Made by a program: the position numbers and the translations under genes | In this document: positions 11,513-21,999 of the stretch, one piece after another | Position numbering within the stretch: position 1 is the first letter of the stretch | Layout of the letters: each line of letters starts with the position of its first letter | The notes under the pieces: generated by a model | Databases searched by the model: none | Told to the model about the DNA's origin: nothing | What the model saw: the letters and a program-made list of their open reading frames with translations, nothing else | NCBI GenBank assembly: GCA_013180625.2 | Contig: SNVD02016092.1 | Location: forward strand, 930,001-994,000 | Direction: 5' to 3' | DNA length: 64,000 nt | Origin: Boswellia sacra | Lineage: Eukaryota; Streptophyta; Magnoliopsida; Sapindales; Burseraceae

Positions 11513-13120
11513 TTATTTCTTTTAATTAGCTGGAAGATTACCAAGATTTTCTTATAATATATCGTTCTAAAGTTTTTTCAAATTTCAAACAACTAATTAA
11601 TGATTATAAATTTCCACTCAATTCATTGTTAGATATTTAATTTGTCTCTGTTTGCTGTCATTAATGATATGAAGTGATGCCTATGAGAGTAGTTCCTCTG
11701 CCTATAAACGGTAGTCTACCGTCGTTAAAATTTACAACTTGAACTTTTCAGGATTCTGAAATTCTAAAACAAATTAAATATTTGAAACTATATTTTGGAT
11801 CTAATATTTAATTACTTCTCTACTATGTTTTATTTTTAATCAAAAGCAAATAATTTTACATTTTTTTTCTTTTACATGTAAATTACTCTTCTAACTCTAA
11901 TAAAGAAAATTTATTTCTTGACTTTAAATCCAAACGCTTTTCAAAATACACATCAATATCACGTTTTTTGTACATTAATTACAAGTCATTTTTATTTTCT
12001 TATGACCTACCAAAAAATAATATAATTATTTCTTTCATTGTTAATCAAAGTTTACCCCCGCTAATTCAACGTTGTGGCTATACCACTAGCTTCGATCACC
12101 TGAAGATGCCGAGTCTAAAATATATATGGGTAGGGCACGTGTCAAAACCTCTAACACTAAATCGGTGAAATGCTGTAAAAAGAATTGAGCCTCATTTATT
12201 ACCCGCAGTTCTGAAACATGTCAAAAGTAAACCTTCTCTCCATTTTTATTGCTCATATTACCCATAATACCCTTAGAAAAGCAAAATAAAAGCACAAAGC
12301 TGCCAAGTCCCACCGAAACCCACGTCCAGTGCCAGACGTTCACCTTTAGCTCTCTCAAAATTTTTGGATTCTGTTTTTAGTTCATCTTCAACTGCAAATC
12401 CAAATTAGATAAAATAAAAAACTTTTTATCAAATTTTTGATAATCTCGTAAAATGCGTAAAATGAAATTACATCTCTTTATTTGTAATTTTAAATTGGAT
12501 AAAAAAATTATAACAATTTTAATAATTTCATAAAACAACATTTAATCTTACCTCATTTAGCATTAAACAAGGCATATTTTGACCAATTAACAACACTTGA
12601 ATTACAAATAAGCTAAAAAATAGTTTCAGTAAACATGATCAGTTGGCATCAAGCTTACCTGTCTTGTGCAATTATATTCCTTAACAAAAGCTGTCATTAA
12701 TATTAGTCAATGCCATACAAGTTAAAGTAACAAAAAAATTACTCTAATTATATAGAGACTAACAAAAAAGGTTCTACTTTGCCAACGTGCACAACTGACC
12801 AAAAGTGTATTGCCTCTGTTGCAAGTATATAACAACCTAAAAAGAAGACAGAAGAAAAAAAATATTAATATGAAATCCTATAATGTATTATAATTGTTTG
12901 ATATTTATTAAAATTACAACTAAATATTATATTATATAGATACCTAATATTTCAAGAAGAACACTAGATTTAGACTAAGAGCTTCTGAGTTCATTTTCTT
13001 CTTCTTTCTTCGAGAAACACAATGAGAATCCACATTTTCTTTTTCTAGACATGTGGTAATATTATAGCCAACACGCTTACAAAGTCCATAAGCTTTGCTT
13101 TGTTTCCATAATTCTTTGAT
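11513..13120. other. Intergenic, no gene; hAT-like repeat relic inside
   Basis: No coding region recognised. 11770-12083 belongs to a dispersed hAT-like repeat (separate entry). 12160-12400 is moderately GC-rich without an ORF. 12400-13000 is AT-rich. Confidence 0.5.
11770..12083. repeat. hAT-like MITE relic, 3' part
   Basis: Shares a long stretch with 13150-13308 and with 46850-47280: a ttctctactatgttttatttttaatca block, then a tttacatgtaaattactctt block, then the terminus. The terminus reads accccgctaattcaacgttg and ends tggctataccactag at 12083. The copy at 46270-47280 ends in the equivalent ccggctatgccactg with a proven 8-bp TSD, so this is the degenerate right end of the same family. 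No left CAGTGG end was found here. Confidence 0.55.
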
Positions 13121-13308
13121 CAGTGGTGGAGTGAGTAAGAAATTGTCCCACTAATTTTTAAAATTTTTTAAAATTATATTTTGGATTTAATATTTAATTA
13201 TTTCTCTACTATGTTTTATTTTTAATCAGAAACAAATAACTTTTTGTTTTTTTCTTTTATATGTAAATTACTCTTCTTTTATATGTGAAAACTATAATTC
13301 AACATTAT
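13121..13308. repeat. hAT-like MITE relic, left end
   Basis: Starts CAGTGGTGGAGTGAG, the left-end type of the 46270 element (CAGTGGTGCAGCC). It continues with the family's internal blocks, but the right terminus is lost: cattatggc is followed directly by unrelated DNA. No target duplication can be shown. Confidence 0.45.
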
Positions 13309-13330
13309 GGCTCGATCACGTGAGAATTTA

Positions 13331-13851
13331 ACATAATATCAGGCAGGATGGGGCTCTCTAAGCACGGTATTCGAATGTGAGGCAAGTAAGTGTGGGTCAG
13401 ATCACAACTTTCGGTGCGGTTCATTACCCACGGGGCCATTGGATCAAATTTGACGACGAAATACAGAAAAATTTGTTCAGGTTGAGAATGAAATTATTAT
13501 AAAAAATAGTTAAATTATATTAAAAGACTAGGATGATAATTCTATCTATGCATCTACATATCCGTATGCCTATATTCTAATAATAGGGAGGGTATAGATA
13601 TTATTTTTATAAATTTGGATAGAATAAGGATACAAAAAATTAGACTTTAAAAGGTATAGACAGGATAAGGATACGATTCTAAACCCTATTCATATCCTTC
13701 ATATCCTTTAAATACTATATTAAATAAATTAAATAAAATATAAAAAATTTAATATCTAAAGTATAAAACTATATCGTTTTAAAATAACTTAAAATATATT
13801 TAATACTAAATTTAATTGTTGTTTCATCATTTAATGTTATAGGAGTTGTCA
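13331..13851. other. AT-rich intergenic, no feature
   Basis: Nothing recognised on either strand. Short AT-rich runs and a tatccttcatatcc tract near 13690-13705. No ORF of note. Confidence 0.5.
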
Positions 13852-13865
13852 AGTTAGAGTCAAAA

Positions 13866-13979
13866 AAACTATAATGGGTTGGTTCAAGTGGTAAGGGCGG
13901 CCAAGAAGGAAGTTGGTAGGCCAACGGTAAAGTCTTAGATTTGACTCTTTATAATAGTTACAAAAAAAAAAAGAGTTAG
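13866..13979 (+). mobile_element. tRNA-derived SINE
   Basis: A body of about 110 bases flanked by an exact 14-bp direct repeat agttagagtcaaaa (13852-13865 and 13980-13993), as produced by LINE-type target-primed insertion. Inside is a pol III A-box-like tggttcaagtgg (13880-13891), a B-box-like gatttgactc (13938-13947) and an 11-base poly(A) (13962-13972). The combination of internal promoter boxes, A tail and long TSD fits a plant SINE. No family name can be given. Alternatives, such as a tRNA pseudogene, explain the A tail and TSD less well. Confidence 0.65.
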
Positions 13980-13993
13980 AGTTAGAGTCAAAA

Positions 13994-14715
13994 TCATGAT
14001 TACAAGAAGAAAATCTTGAAGGGTTTTAGTATTATTTTTTATGGTTTTTTTAGTTTTTTTTGGTTAATTTTTTTTAGGATAAATTGTAAGAAGAAGATCG
14101 TAAAGGTTTTTGTTAGTTAAAATTTTTTTTTTTACTTAGAGTTTTAAGTTATATTTATATTCTGTTCAATATCATTAAATTATTAATATTATTTTTTATC
14201 TGACCTTATAAATATCCTTTTATAAATAGATAGAGGTAAGATAGGGTTATAAAACTTAATACTTTTAAAAGATATAAATAAGACATAAATATTAATTTTT
14301 AATAAAAATAAGATATAAATATTGTCATATTTTATTCTATCCTATCTATTGTTATCCATATAAAAAAAAACGTGTATTCTATGAGGTATTAAGAAGTTGC
14401 GTTTATTTACTATTTTAATTATTAAAATATTTTAAAAATTATATTAATTTAATCATTTCACTGAGATCAATGTACTTTTTATATTTAACACAACTTATGA
14501 AAATATTAAAATAATAAAATTAATAAAACACACAACTTTCTAGATCTAACTTTTGCCTATATTAAATGCAATGTCACTGTTTATAACAAAAGTGTTACTC
14601 TAATGCTTAGTTTGGATTCGTAACAAAACAATACTTGCTTTTCTGCGGTTAAAGAATTGGGAACAAAAAAGTATTAAACAATTAAAGAGAGAAACTTGCT
14701 TAATTATTAATGATG
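13994..14715. other. AT-rich intergenic, no feature
   Basis: Long T-rich and A-rich tracts with no ORF, gene fragment or clear repeat end. Confidence 0.5.
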
Positions 14716-14718
14716 TTA

Positions 14719-15408
14719 GGGTACGTATATTGTATAATATTATTTTATTATATTATATTAAATAATATAATATATGTATTTAATATTAATTTAATATAGT
14801 ATTAATTAATACAAAATATAACCTCTAGATATATCGATATTCTATTAAATTATATAGAGTTAATTTATGACATTAGTATTACATTGTATAGTACTAATAA
14901 AAAATATCAAAATTATCCCTATAAAATTCTATATATCCAACAATACCTTTTAATTTTTAAAATTTTAAAAATAAATAAATATGTATTTAATAGATAAATT
15001 ATAAAATCAAATTTATTTAAAATTTATTTTCTAAAAATAAAGAAGTGATGAAGAGAGTCACCGCTATCACTGGGTGACACTCGAGGTCCACTGTCTCCGT
15101 TGGAACAATTAGCATCTAACATACCACCATAAACTTAAACTATCTAATAAGTCCAATAAAAACATTAGACCCCAAATAATTTTTTTAACAATTAACAACT
15201 ATTTAATAAATTACTAAATAAGTAATTTTATAAATAAACTAAAAATATATTTATACTTTGTATATCTTTTTTATAATTTTTTATTTTTTATATAAATTAA
15301 TAGAATATATAAATATAATAAATACTATATAATTTTAATATAATATTATTTTTAATATTATATAATATCATATCATATATCAAACATACCTTTATATCAA
15401 ACATACCT
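14719..15408. mobile_element. Tourist/PIF-like MITE, AT-rich
   Basis: The left end gggtacgtatattgtat and the right end, read on the - strand as aggtatgtttgatatatga, form imperfect terminal inverted repeats. Candidate TTA duplications lie at 14716-14718 and 15409-15411, the PIF/Harbinger target size. The interior is AT-rich, with inverted AT tracts and no coding capacity. The right end contains a direct duplication of atatcaaacatacctt (about 15377-15410). AT richness makes chance similarity possible. Confidence 0.4.
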
Positions 15409-15913
15409 TTAGAGTTTGAAGAACTCAACTCTATTACTCTTTGAAATTGCCTCATTATTGAAATTTCTGGCTCCTTTGATTTGTTCCTGCTTATCTCTCG
15501 GTGCCGGTCATTTTATACGAGGTCCCACATGCATGGAAATCCTTTTAGATTGGACATGACTACCTTTTGTGATTATTTCGTTTTGAATAAGTTCTCACTG
15601 GACTTTGAATAACTTTTGGAAATTTTACTAGTTGCACATTTCATACGAATAGTATTGCAACATGTAATTTTTTTTTATTATTTTTTTTTGTTTGCACATT
15701 TTGTCTAAGATTTCATTGACTGTTGAAATGTCCTTTCCATCTATTTAAACTTGTCGCTGGATCGTATCTGTTAGCAATCAATTATTGTACTTATGATATC
15801 ATGACTCAGACGGCAACGACCAAGTCCAACAAGCTAGTCTGCTAGACCAATAAGCAAGCTGGTTTGTGATTTCGTTGTCTACTTTTCCAAGTGCCTCTCA
15901 GCTTTCAACAATC
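15409..15913. other. Intergenic, includes LECRK-upstream-like segment
   Basis: No gene. 15478-15640 matches 7771-8140 (see there). The rest is unassigned. Confidence 0.4.
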
Positions 15914-16926
15914 TTAGACCCGTTTGGGAGCCTGCAACTGGGCTAGACTGAATTGATATTAACATTAGAATTAAGATTGAATTAAATTATAAATGCTATT
16001 ATTTTATATTTAATATAATATAATATTTAGATTATATTAATATAAAGTAAATTTTAAAAAAAATCAAATTTTAAATATGAAATAATTTATTTTTATTCAA
16101 ATTTAATTTGAATAAATGTTGATTTAATATTTAGATTAAAATATTAAAATACTTGTTAATTTTTTATAAAAATAATAATCCAAAATATTATTTTAATTTT
16201 AATTTTAATATTATTGGTTATTTTATTTTATTAATACATTATTTTTATAATAAATATTCAATATTAATTATAGATTAAAATATAATTAGATATTATATAA
16301 TAAAAAAATTATTAACTATTAATTATCACCATATTATAATGTATTAATAATATGTATTTTTAAATATTTTATACTATTATTTTTACATTTTCTTAATAAT
16401 TTTTATTTTTATTATAGTAAAATAATAATAAATTTTATTATTATATCGGGGAAAGCACCCGTGCGAGTGGAGGTAGACGAGACGAAAGAGAGAAAGTCGG
16501 CTTGAGTAACGTAAACATTGATGAGAATCCAATGTCCAATTATTTATTATATTTATTTATTATTATATTAGATTTAATAATATTATTGTTTATAACATCA
16601 TTATTCCTAAATATTTTTATATTATGATATTAATATTTATCTACTAATATAATATTTTATTATATTGGTTGTACTAATATTATAACTTAAAATAATATAA
16701 TTATTATAATAGTATATACAATTATTTATCGTTATTTATTTAATATTATATCATTTTTATATTATTATTAATTAAAATAAAATAAAAAAATCAGTTGTCC
16801 AAGCTTGCTAGTTGTCCAAGCTTGCTTAAGACAAGGAATCCCCACCGTGGGACTCTAGTTCCAAAGATTTATCACTATTGAGGTTAAGATTAATAATCTC
16901 AATCTTTTAAACTGCTTCGGGTCTAA
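15914..16926. repeat. AT-rich segment with mirror ends TTAGACCCG / CGGGTCTAA
   Basis: The left end TTAGACCCGTTTGGGAGCC at 15914 and the right end CGGGTCTAA at 16918-16926 are inverted copies over 9 bases. The span is 1.0 kb of very AT-rich, non-coding DNA, as in a MITE. The flanking trinucleotides (TTA and TAA) are inverted rather than direct, so a true TSD is not shown. A gttgtccaagcttgc unit is directly repeated near 16794-16826. Confidence 0.3.
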
Positions 16927-17393
16927 TAAATTAACCCCTAAATTTTATCCAATTCTCTTGCGTCTTTGGCTTTCAAATGGGTCCTTATGTTCATAAATTT
17001 TATTATCGATATGAGTGATTACATGTATTTTTCATTAAGCTTCGATCATACTTTAAATTTTATTAAAGAAAGTCAGATCACCGCGAGAAAATCTGATTGA
17101 TTGTTATAAACAGTAAAAGCCGTGACCACGTCTAGCTATGCTGCTTCCGAGAAAAACCACAATAATTATTCAGAGTTGATAAAAAACATATTCCACAGAG
17201 CGGAAAATTAAAATCTTTTATCCTGAACTGTTGTATAAGCTTTCACCTCCTGATATTTAATGGAAGTGGTCTTTGTCCTATTAGAAGCCGAGCCAGGCGA
17301 CCAAAGAAGACTCTGTTTTTGATTTAAGGCTTCACAACTTCACTTTTTTATCATTTATTCCAATCCAAACCTGTTTTAATCTATAAAAAAAAA
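16927..17393 (+). promoter_or_regulatory. Upstream region of the first LECRK gene
   Basis: 467 bases of non-repetitive sequence before the ATG at 17394, presumably promoter and 5' UTR. A tatttaatgg near 17254 is the best TATA-like site. The start codon context is aaaaaaaaATGGCT, good for plants. No transcription start can be fixed from sequence. Confidence 0.35.
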
Positions 17394-19811
17394 ATGGCTT
17401 CCACCCTTCTTTTGATCTTTTCCTTTCTATTTCTGCACTCATGTTCAGCTAATGCCCAAAGTTCTGGTGGTAACATAGCCATTGGAGCTTCTATATCTGC
17501 AGCTGACAACTCCCCTTCATGGCTTTCTCCTTCTGGAGATTTTGCCTTCGGTTTTCGCCCAATTGACAGCAACAAGGACCTTTTCTTGCTTTCCATATGG
17601 TACGATAAGATCCCATTGAGAACAATAGTTTGGTATCCGAAAGAAGGCATCCTTGCACTGAGAGGATCCCAAGTTAACCTAACTGCTCAAGGGCTGGTGC
17701 TCAGTAGCCCTCACGGTGATCGATTATGGAGCACTGACACCATTAGTGGTACTGTTGCTTATGGTGTTATGAATGACACAGGAAACTTTGAACTTTTGAC
17801 AAGCAATTCGGAAAAGTCATGGGAGAGCTTCAAGGATCCTGCTGATACCATGTTGCCTTCACAGACGCTGGAACGAGGGGACCTGCTTTCTTCTCGACAA
17901 TCAGAGACCAATTTTTCCAAGGGAAGGTTTATATTTCGGTTGCAACAAGATGGGAATCTTGTGCTTAATACCATAAACTTGCCGACTGACAGAAGAAACG
18001 ATCCTTACTATGAAACCGAAACTACAGATAGTGGTAACCAAGTGGTCTTCAATCAGTCAGGCTACATGTACTTATCGCTAAGTAATGACCAGAGATTCAC
18101 TCTAACCAGCAAATTCGACCCTTCAGGTACAAACTTTTATTACAGAGCAACCATCAATTTTGATGGAGTTTTCGCTCAATATCGGCACCCAAAAAATTCA
18201 ACTGGGAATGAAGGCTGGACAGCCTTTTGGTCCATACCAGATGATATTTGCAAGGCAAGTTTTGTATCTACTGGTAGTGGCACTTGTGGGTATAATAGCG
18301 TCTGCAAACTTGGTACAGATAAAAGGCCAAGCTGTGTCTGCCCAAAAGGTTATTCTTTACATGATCCAAATGATCGGTATGGCAACTGCATAGGCAACTT
18401 CACACAGAGCTGTGCAGACGATGGACCGGGTTCTCCAGAAGAGTTGTATGAACTTGAAGAGGTCATAAACACTGATTGGCCGACATCAGATTATGCACTC
18501 TTGCAGCCTTTTACTGAAGCGCAGTGTAGAGAATCTTGCTTGCACGATTGTATGTGTGCTGTTGCCATTTTTCGATCTGGCGATATGTGCTGGAAGAAGA
18601 AGCTACCTCTTTCGAATGGAAGAGTGGATACTAATCTTGATGGTAAGGCTCTCATCAAAATCACGAAATTTAATCTCCCTCCAGGAGCTCCTGATTTCCC
18701 AAGACCAGATATGAAGATTCGGGAGAAGAACAAAGATAATGTGATCCTTGTGGTATCAGTACTTCTGGGTGGCTCCATTTTTTTCAACTTTCTGTTGGTT
18801 ACTGCTGTTTGTCTTTGTTTCTTCTTCGTTTATCGGAAGGAACGCAGACCAAATCCTCATGTTGAAAGTTTCGTGGAAACAAACTTGCGTTGTCTTACTT
18901 ACAAGGAGCTGGAAGAAGCAACAAATGGGTTCAAGGAAGAACTGGGAAGGGGAGCTTTTGGGATTGTGTACAAAGGGGAGATTCAAACGAGTGCTATTAC
19001 TCAAGTTGCAGTGAAGAAGTTGAAAAACGTGGTGCCAGAGGGTCATGAGAAGGAATTCAAAACAGAAGTAAACGTAATTGGCCAAACTCATCACAAGAAT
19101 TTGGTTCGGTTGTTTGGATTTTGTGATGATGGGCTGCATCGGTTATTGGTATATGAGTTCATGAGCAATGGTACTTTGGCAGACTTTCTGTTTGGTGACT
19201 CAAAACCTGGGTGGAGCCAGAGAACCCAAATCGCTATTGGGATTGCTAGAGGACTCTTGTATCTTCATGAAGAATGCAGCACACAAATCATCCATTGTGA
19301 TATAAAGCCTCAAAACATCCTTCTTGATGACTACTACAACGCTCGGATTTCTGACTTTGGATTGGCGAAGCTTCTATTGCTTGATCAGAGCCACACGCAT
19401 ACTGCCATCAGAGGAACAAAAGGGTATGTTGCACCGGAATGGTTTAGAAACTTGCCCATCACTGTGAAAGTGGATGTGTACAGCTTTGGCGTGCTACTGC
19501 TGGAGATCATTTGCTGTAGAAGAAATGTAGACATGGAATTGAATGATGCAGAAGCGTTGCTGACAGACTGGGCTTATGATCGTTACTGTGAGGAAAGATT
19601 AAATGCTCTGGTGAATTTTGACGTGGAGGCCTTGTACGACAAGAAGAAGGTTGAAAGGTTTGTGATGGTTGCCATTTGGTGCATCCAAGAAGATCCATCT
19701 CTTAGGCCAACCATGAGGAATGTTACCCAAATGCTTGATGGAGTGGCTGAAGTGCTTGTTCCACCCTGTCCATGCCCTTTTACCATTACAAAGGTAGTCT
19801 GTAACAATTAG
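17394..19811 (+). CDS. G-type lectin S-receptor-like Ser/Thr protein kinase (LECRK/RLK1 type)
   Basis: An 805-residue single-exon plasma-membrane receptor kinase. Residues 1-22 are a signal peptide (MASTLLLIFSFLF, cut near SANAQ). Next come the bulb-type lectin domain (about 25-155), an S-locus glycoprotein/EGF-like Cys-rich region (GTCGYNSVC at 297-304, CVCPKGYSL) and a PAN-like part with CRESCLHDCMC (377-388). One transmembrane helix spans about 450-481. The kinase domain follows: P-loop GRGAFG 518-523, Lys541 (VAVKK), catalytic HCDIKPQN 634-641, DFG 654-656, APEW 680-683. The residue before the catalytic Asp is Cys, not Arg, so it is a non-RD kinase, common in immune receptors. All kinase residues are present and length fits the family. 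It likely senses an extracellular carbohydrate or elicitor; the ligand is unknown. Its closest relative in the window is at 47880. Confidence 0.95.
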   Translation: MASTLLLIFSFLFLHSCSANAQSSGGNIAIGASISAADNSPSWLSPSGDFAFGFRPIDSNKDLFLLSIWYDKIPLRTIVWYPKEGILALRGSQVNLTAQGLVLSSPHGDRLWSTDTISGTVAYGVMNDTGNFELLTSNSEKSWESFKDPADTMLPSQTLERGDLLSSRQSETNFSKGRFIFRLQQDGNLVLNTINLPTDRRNDPYYETETTDSGNQVVFNQSGYMYLSLSNDQRFTLTSKFDPSGTNFYYRATINFDGVFAQYRHPKNSTGNEGWTAFWSIPDDICKASFVSTGSGTCGYNSVCKLGTDKRPSCVCPKGYSLHDPNDRYGNCIGNFTQSCADDGPGSPEELYELEEVINTDWPTSDYALLQPFTEAQCRESCLHDCMCAVAIFRSGDMCWKKKLPLSNGRVDTNLDGKALIKITKFNLPPGAPDFPRPDMKIREKNKDNVILVVSVLLGGSIFFNFLLVTAVCLCFFFVYRKERRPNPHVESFVETNLRCLTYKELEEATNGFKEELGRGAFGIVYKGEIQTSAITQVAVKKLKNVVPEGHEKEFKTEVNVIGQTHHKNLVRLFGFCDDGLHRLLVYEFMSNGTLADFLFGDSKPGWSQRTQIAIGIARGLLYLHEECSTQIIHCDIKPQNILLDDYYNARISDFGLAKLLLLDQSHTHTAIRGTKGYVAPEWFRNLPITVKVDVYSFGVLLLEIICCRRNVDMELNDAEALLTDWAYDRYCEERLNALVNFDVEALYDKKKVERFVMVAIWCIQEDPSLRPTMRNVTQMLDGVAEVLVPPCPCPFTITKVVCNN

Positions 19812-21999
19812 CTTTCTGTTATTGCCTTTTAATTCCCTCTGACTGTGTTCAACGTCGATTATGTAATGTTTAAGCATAGATTATAAGGCTACGTCCTTTT
19901 TTGTTTTTAACTTTTATTTTCTGCGTTGCATTTTTTTTAATATAATTTATATTAAATTTTAATTATAATTTTTTTTAAAATTTAAAATAATTTAAAATTA
20001 ATTACATATTTTTTAAATTATTTTAAAAATAAAAATATATAAAATAAAAAAAATACACCTTAAACTGTAGTCTAAATCTTTTCGAGGAGTTTGTCCCTTC
20101 TGACATTCTCGTTGCTGAGATAAGGGTCAAAGAACCCCACTACGACATATTATAAATGCACCTGCCGTCGAACATCAAATCAAATATAATCAGAGTTCTG
20201 TTAATCTCTTTTGTCACATCAGCAATATTATAATAATTGATTTTATTCAATAATTATACTTAAGAACTTTCAAACTAACAAGAAATTAGTAAAATTCTTT
20301 AAAAGCAAATTGTCGCTAGAACTGCATGATTTTCTATAAAAGTCATAAATATATTAAACCATTTTCATGCGTTTTGAAAAAGACAGAACTGATAATTAAT
20401 GAAGTTCATGAATTTTCTAAATACTTATTGATGAATCGGAATTTCTAAAAATCTTTATATACAAAGGTCAATTTCGTATGCCTTCCTCCCGTGAGTTTTC
20501 CGAATTATCAAATGACCTTTTTTTTTTTGAAAAATTTTAAAAACCTTCCCTTTTGATTTAGAACGATGAAAAATTTTGTTAAAAAAATATAGTTTTTTAT
20601 TTAAAATTACACATAATTGACAATTCAAAAATTTTAAAATAACAAAAAATTAATATTAGAAAAATAATTATTTTAAAAGACTTAAACTTTATAAAACAAT
20701 TATTTTTACATGTAAATAGTATAAATTCCTGGATGTTTTGTATATAAATTGGTAAAATGATCATATTGCCCCTGCTTGAAATATTTATTTATTTTATATC
20801 TATAGCCCAATATGAAGTATAAAACCCAAGTCCAAGTTAACAAAAAAAAAAAAAATTAAAGCCCAATGCAAATAACAACAACTAAAATGTAAGCCCAACA
20901 CTAATAAAAACAACAAAAGCCCATATGCAAATAAAATCTTCATTCTCTCTCATGCACCTCCATTCTTCCTCAACACGCCAAGCCAAAGAAAAGAAGTGCT
21001 GCCAGTGCACTCTAGCAACAGCAACCAGCGGGCAGCGTCCAAGGCACCAAGCATCATTCAACCTCTCTTCACCTCTTCTTCCCCAAATTTCATTCAACAA
21101 AAAATAATTAGGTAAATAAAATTTCTACTTAAAGGGCTAAATATTTTAGTTTTATTTACTTCCATTATCATATTTATTATTTATTTAGGAATTCTTTTGA
21201 CTTATTAGGGATTTTTTTGAACTTTTTTATTTTGATTATAAACTTAAAATCTATTGTGTTTATATTTGAAATTTATTAGTTAGCATTAGAATAATAGAAT
21301 TAGACATAGATTGTGTATATGTGTTTAACTAAATTTATATTAATTAGTTTATTAGAATTAAAAAAATTAAAACAAATTGCACATGGTGTTGAGTTCTCAC
21401 TTTCATTTTCCTATTTATTTCTTATTTCTACTCCTTGATTTATTATGGTTTTTTTTTCTTGAAATGTTTTATTTTGATTATAATCACATAAAGAGTTAAA
21501 TGAATTTGGGAAGATCAATGACATAACATGAAATTTGGACCATCATTAGTTCTAGATGTAATTACATTTTTTTTTACCACTATTTGAAATTTAATTGGAC
21601 CATCATTGGTTGTCTTTGTCATTTGCATTTATGTTAGCTACTTTGTGATGTAGGACAAGCTAAATATGCTTTAAAGATTTTAATTTGTGTTAAAATTAGG
21701 ATTAATCTTAAGTTATGTGGTTCTTTTGTTTTTCCTTCTCTTTTAAGGTTTTTGAATATAAAGGCCTTTTTAATTGTTATGTTTTGTAGATTTTGAATAT
21801 GAATGAAGAAATATTAGTTTGTCCTTCTAATTTTCTCTTTTCCATCTTTTTTTTCTTTTTCTCTATTTGACTACTTTCTTTCTATTTCTCATTCTAACCT
21901 TTTATATCTTGTTTGAAATTTTATAATAACAAAAGCAAAGTCTTTTTTTTTTTGTTAAGCTTTTATTTATTATCCTATTTTATTTAATTTGATGTAGTA
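19812..21999. other. 3' flank of LECRK and AT-rich DNA before the hAT gene
   Basis: No gene is supported. 19812-20100 is the 3' flank, AT-rich after about 19910. 20500-20850 contains T/A tracts. 20920-21110 (attctctctcatgcacctcc onward) looks like a 5'-UTR-type leader for the downstream hAT transposase gene, and 21110-21990 could be its intron. No left TIR matching the 24483 end was found, so the hAT left boundary is unresolved. Confidence 0.4.

Noticed and set aside
15448..15470. gaaatttctggctcc matching the hAT right end at 24463-24477
   Set aside because: Only about 15 bases match; the CCCTG terminus and any TSD are missing.
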